From assembly GCA_040754295.1 (NCBI GenBank), contig JBFMCQ010000078.1, positions 1 to 16,752 on the forward strand: 16,752 nt of DNA, given 5' to 3'. The position numbers were made by a program, and so were the translations under genes. Numbering within the stretch: position 1 is the stretch's first letter; each line of letters starts with the position of its first letter. This document shows positions 15,051-16,752 of the stretch, piece after piece. This stretch comes from Solimonas sp040754295. GTDB taxonomy: Bacteria > Pseudomonadota > Gammaproteobacteria > Nevskiales > Nevskiaceae. The notes beneath the pieces were generated by a model. That model did no database searches. It saw nothing but the letters and a program-made list of their open reading frames with translations, and had not been told where the DNA came from.

Positions 15051-15791
15051 ATGGACCGCGCGCTCTACGTCGCGATGACCGGCGCCATTCAGACGATGAA
15101 GGCGCAGGCGGCGAACAACCACAACCTGGCGAACGCGTCGACCACCGGCTTTCGTGCCGAGCTGGTCGCCAACGCGCCGCAGGCCGTCGACGGCGCCGGC
15201 TTGCCGACGCGCGTCAATGCGCTCGCATCGGCGGCCGGCTGGGATGCGCGCAGCGGGGCAATGCAGCAGACCGGGCGCGAGCTCGACGTCGCCTTCGGCG
15301 AGAGCGTCTGGCTCGCCGTGCTGGCGCCGGACGGCACCGAGGCATATACCAAAGCCGGCGATCTGCAGCTCGATTCCGCCGGCCAGATGCGCACCGGTGC
15401 CGGCCACGTCGTGCTCGGCGACGGCGGGCCGATGGCGGTGCCGCCGCATGGCCAGCTGCTGATCGGCGGCGACGGCACGGTGTCGGTCGTGCCGCAGGGC
15501 GGCGGCGCGGAAACGCTGGTCGCAGTCGGACGACTGCGCACGGTCGAGGCCGCGCCGGAGCAGCTCGAGCGCGGCACCGACGGCCTGATGCGCGCGAAAC
15601 CGGGCGTCGTGCTCGATCCCGCCGCAGGCAACGCGCTGGTTTCGGGCGCGATCGAGTCGAGCAACGTCAACCTGCCGGAAGCCATGGTCAACATGATCAG
15701 CCTCGCGCGCCAGTTCGAGCTGCAGGTGAAGCTGATGCGCACGGCCGAAGACAACGCGCAGGCGGCGAGCTCCCTGGTGCGCATGGGCTGA
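15051..15791 (+). CDS. flgF: Flagellar proximal rod protein FlgF
   Basis: The 246-residue rod protein (E. coli 251) begins MDRALYVAMTGA and has the N-terminal motif NNHNLANASTTGFRAEL and the C-terminal motif ESSNVNLPEAMVNMISLARQFE. It sits between the FlgB/FlgC base and the distal rod FlgG. It starts 10 bases after the flgE stop, so it is in the flgBCDE operon, whereas in Pseudomonas flgF begins a new operon. The next gene, flgG, is separated by 182 bases. Confidence 0.95.
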   Translation: MDRALYVAMTGAIQTMKAQAANNHNLANASTTGFRAELVANAPQAVDGAGLPTRVNALASAAGWDARSGAMQQTGRELDVAFGESVWLAVLAPDGTEAYTKAGDLQLDSAGQMRTGAGHVVLGDGGPMAVPPHGQLLIGGDGTVSVVPQGGGAETLVAVGRLRTVEAAPEQLERGTDGLMRAKPGVVLDPAAGNALVSGAIESSNVNLPEAMVNMISLARQFELQVKLMRTAEDNAQAASSLVRMG

Positions 15792-15810
15792 TGCTGGAAA
15801 ATGCCGTTGG

Positions 15811-15849
15811 TCACGGATGAACACGAACCGACACGGATCGTGATTCGGT
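15811..15849 (+). repeat. Ten-base direct repeats and hairpin after flgF
   Basis: Three consecutive 10-base units start with TCACGGATGA, ACACGAACCG and ACACGGATCG (15811-15840), variants of an ACACGGAT motif. The last two units overlap a bulged hairpin, ACCGACACG (15827-15835) with CGTG (15839-15842) and TCGGT (15845-15849). No T tract follows. It may be an mRNA end-protecting or attenuating structure between flgF and flgG. Confidence 0.4.
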
Positions 15850-15893
15850 CCGAAGCGCAGCTGCTCGTCGTCACGCGCGCGCGGGCGGGCGGC

Positions 15894-15907
15894 GCCGGGA
15901 TCCCGGC
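15894..15907. promoter_or_regulatory. Perfect 14-base palindrome upstream of flgG
   Basis: GCCGGGATCCCGGC is a perfect palindrome, suitable for a dimeric DNA-binding protein, ten bases upstream of the sigma-54-like site at 15917-15931. Chance is not negligible in such GC-rich DNA, and I know no regulator for it. Confidence 0.25.
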
Positions 15908-15916
15908 ACGGCAGGC

Positions 15917-15931
15917 TGGCCCGGAACTTGT
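15917..15931 (+). promoter_or_regulatory. Possible sigma-54 promoter of flgG
   Basis: TGGCCC-GGAAC-TTGT matches TGGCAC-N5-TTGC with one change in each element and exact spacing. The -12 GC is GT, which usually weakens RpoN promoters. The start would fall near 15943, about 31 bases before the flgG ATG, a sensible leader containing the GGAGG ribosome binding site. Confidence 0.4.
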
Positions 15932-15973
15932 AACGACGCCGCCACAGGCGGATTCCCGTCGCCGGAGGCTCAC

Positions 15974-16752
15974 ATGAATCAGGCTCTTTGGGTTGCGAAG
16001 ACCGGGCTCGATGCGCAGCAGACGCGCATGTCGCTGATCTCGAACAACCTCGCCAACGTCAACACGACCGGCTTCAAGCGCAGCCGCGCGAGCTTCGAGG
16101 ATCTGATGTACCAGACCGTGCGCCAGCCGGGCGCGCAGACCTCGCAGCAGACGCAGGCGCCGTCCGGAATGATGGTCGGCACCGGCACGCATGTCGTGTC
16201 CACCGAGAAGATGTTCACGCAGGGCAATCTGCTGCAGACGAACAATCCCTTCGATCTCGCGATCAACGGCCGCGGCTTCTTCCAGATCCAGCTGCCCGAC
16301 GGCACGGCTGCGTACACACGCGACGGCTCGTTCCAGATCGACAGCCAGGGCCAGATGGTCACCGCGAGCGGCTATCTGCTGCAGCCCGGCATCACGATTC
16401 CGTCGGGCGCACAGAGCATCACCATCGGCGGCGACGGCACGGTCAGCGTGCAGCTCGCCGGTGAAGCCGCGCCGCAGCAGGTCGGCAGCCTCACGCTCGC
16501 CGACTTCGTCAATCCGGCAGGGCTGCAGCCCAAGGGCGAGAACCTGTTCGCCGAGACCGCGGCCAGCGGCGCGCCGCAGAGCGGCGCGCCGGGCCAGTCG
16601 GGCATCGGCCTGCTGATCCAGGGCTTGCTGGAATCGTCGAACGTCAACGTCGTCGAAGAGCTGGTCAACATGATCGAGACGCAGCGCGCCTACGAGATGA
16701 GCTCGAAGGCGATCTCGACGACCGATCAGATGCTCGGCTACGTGTCGAACAA
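15974..16752 (+). CDS. flgG: Flagellar distal rod protein FlgG (3' end cut by window)
   Basis: The frame runs from ATG 15974 to the right edge: 259 full codons plus two bases, with no stop. E. coli FlgG has 260 residues, so only the last few are missing. It starts MNQALWVAKTGLDAQQTRM, has the N-terminal motif NNLANVNTTGFKRSRASFED, the central domain (INGRGFFQIQLPDGTAAYTRDG) and the C-terminal motif ESSNVNVVEELVNMIETQR. FlgG forms the distal rod crossing the peptidoglycan and the L and P rings. A strong GGAGG lies at 15963-15967. Separation from flgF by 182 bases suggests it heads its own transcript, probably with flgH, flgI and flgJ beyond the window. Confidence 0.96.
   Translation, partial: MNQALWVAKTGLDAQQTRMSLISNNLANVNTTGFKRSRASFEDLMYQTVRQPGAQTSQQTQAPSGMMVGTGTHVVSTEKMFTQGNLLQTNNPFDLAINGRGFFQIQLPDGTAAYTRDGSFQIDSQGQMVTASGYLLQPGITIPSGAQSITIGGDGTVSVQLAGEAAPQQVGSLTLADFVNPAGLQPKGENLFAETAASGAPQSGAPGQSGIGLLIQGLLESSNVNVVEELVNMIETQRAYEMSSKAISTTDQMLGYVSN

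Overview
The window is GC-rich DNA, consistent with a flagellated gammaproteobacterium. The fused RlmKL methyltransferase and a Pseudomonas-like flagellar layout (flgZ-flgN-flgM-flgA facing away from cheV-flgBCDEFG) point there. A lineage such as Nevskiaceae/Solimonadaceae is only a guess. All stop codons seen are TGA or TAG, never TAA.

Region by region. Positions 1-255 hold the unrecognised 3' end of a plus-strand gene. From 317 to 5663 all genes are on the minus strand, in transcription order: rlmL (dual 23S rRNA methyltransferase), a soluble CBS-domain histidine kinase, its overlapping two-receiver response regulator, and a secreted protein made of two copies of one small domain. Divergent from rlmL, 5813-8923 encodes a large, atypical class A penicillin-binding-like protein (GT51 plus transpeptidase).

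From 8940 to the right edge the window is flagellar. On the minus strand, flgA, flgM, flgN and a PilZ-domain brake gene (flgZ/ycgR-like) follow one another. A consensus sigma-28 promoter precedes flgM, and 4-base stop/start overlaps link flgM-flgN and flgN-flgZ. The brake gene carries an in-frame TAG at codon 75, so its c-di-GMP-binding half is cut off in this sequence. On the plus strand come cheV, a consensus sigma-54 promoter, then flgB, flgC, flgD, flgE and flgF closely packed, a 182-base gap with repeats and a sigma-54-like site, and flgG, which runs off the end.

Together the flagellar genes build the rod (FlgB, C, F, G), hook cap and hook (FlgD, E) and P-ring chaperone (FlgA). They also time late genes (FlgM, FlgN) and connect the motor to chemotaxis (CheV) and c-di-GMP (the broken FlgZ). 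The most notable observations are the disrupted flgZ, the Asp-to-Glu second receiver domain, the duplicated secreted domain, the enlarged penicillin-binding protein, GTAG-headed palindromes (one containing the rlmL stop codon), and the flgF/flgG break. No RNA genes, CRISPR arrays or transposase genes were seen. No gene-free stretch exceeds 300 bases.
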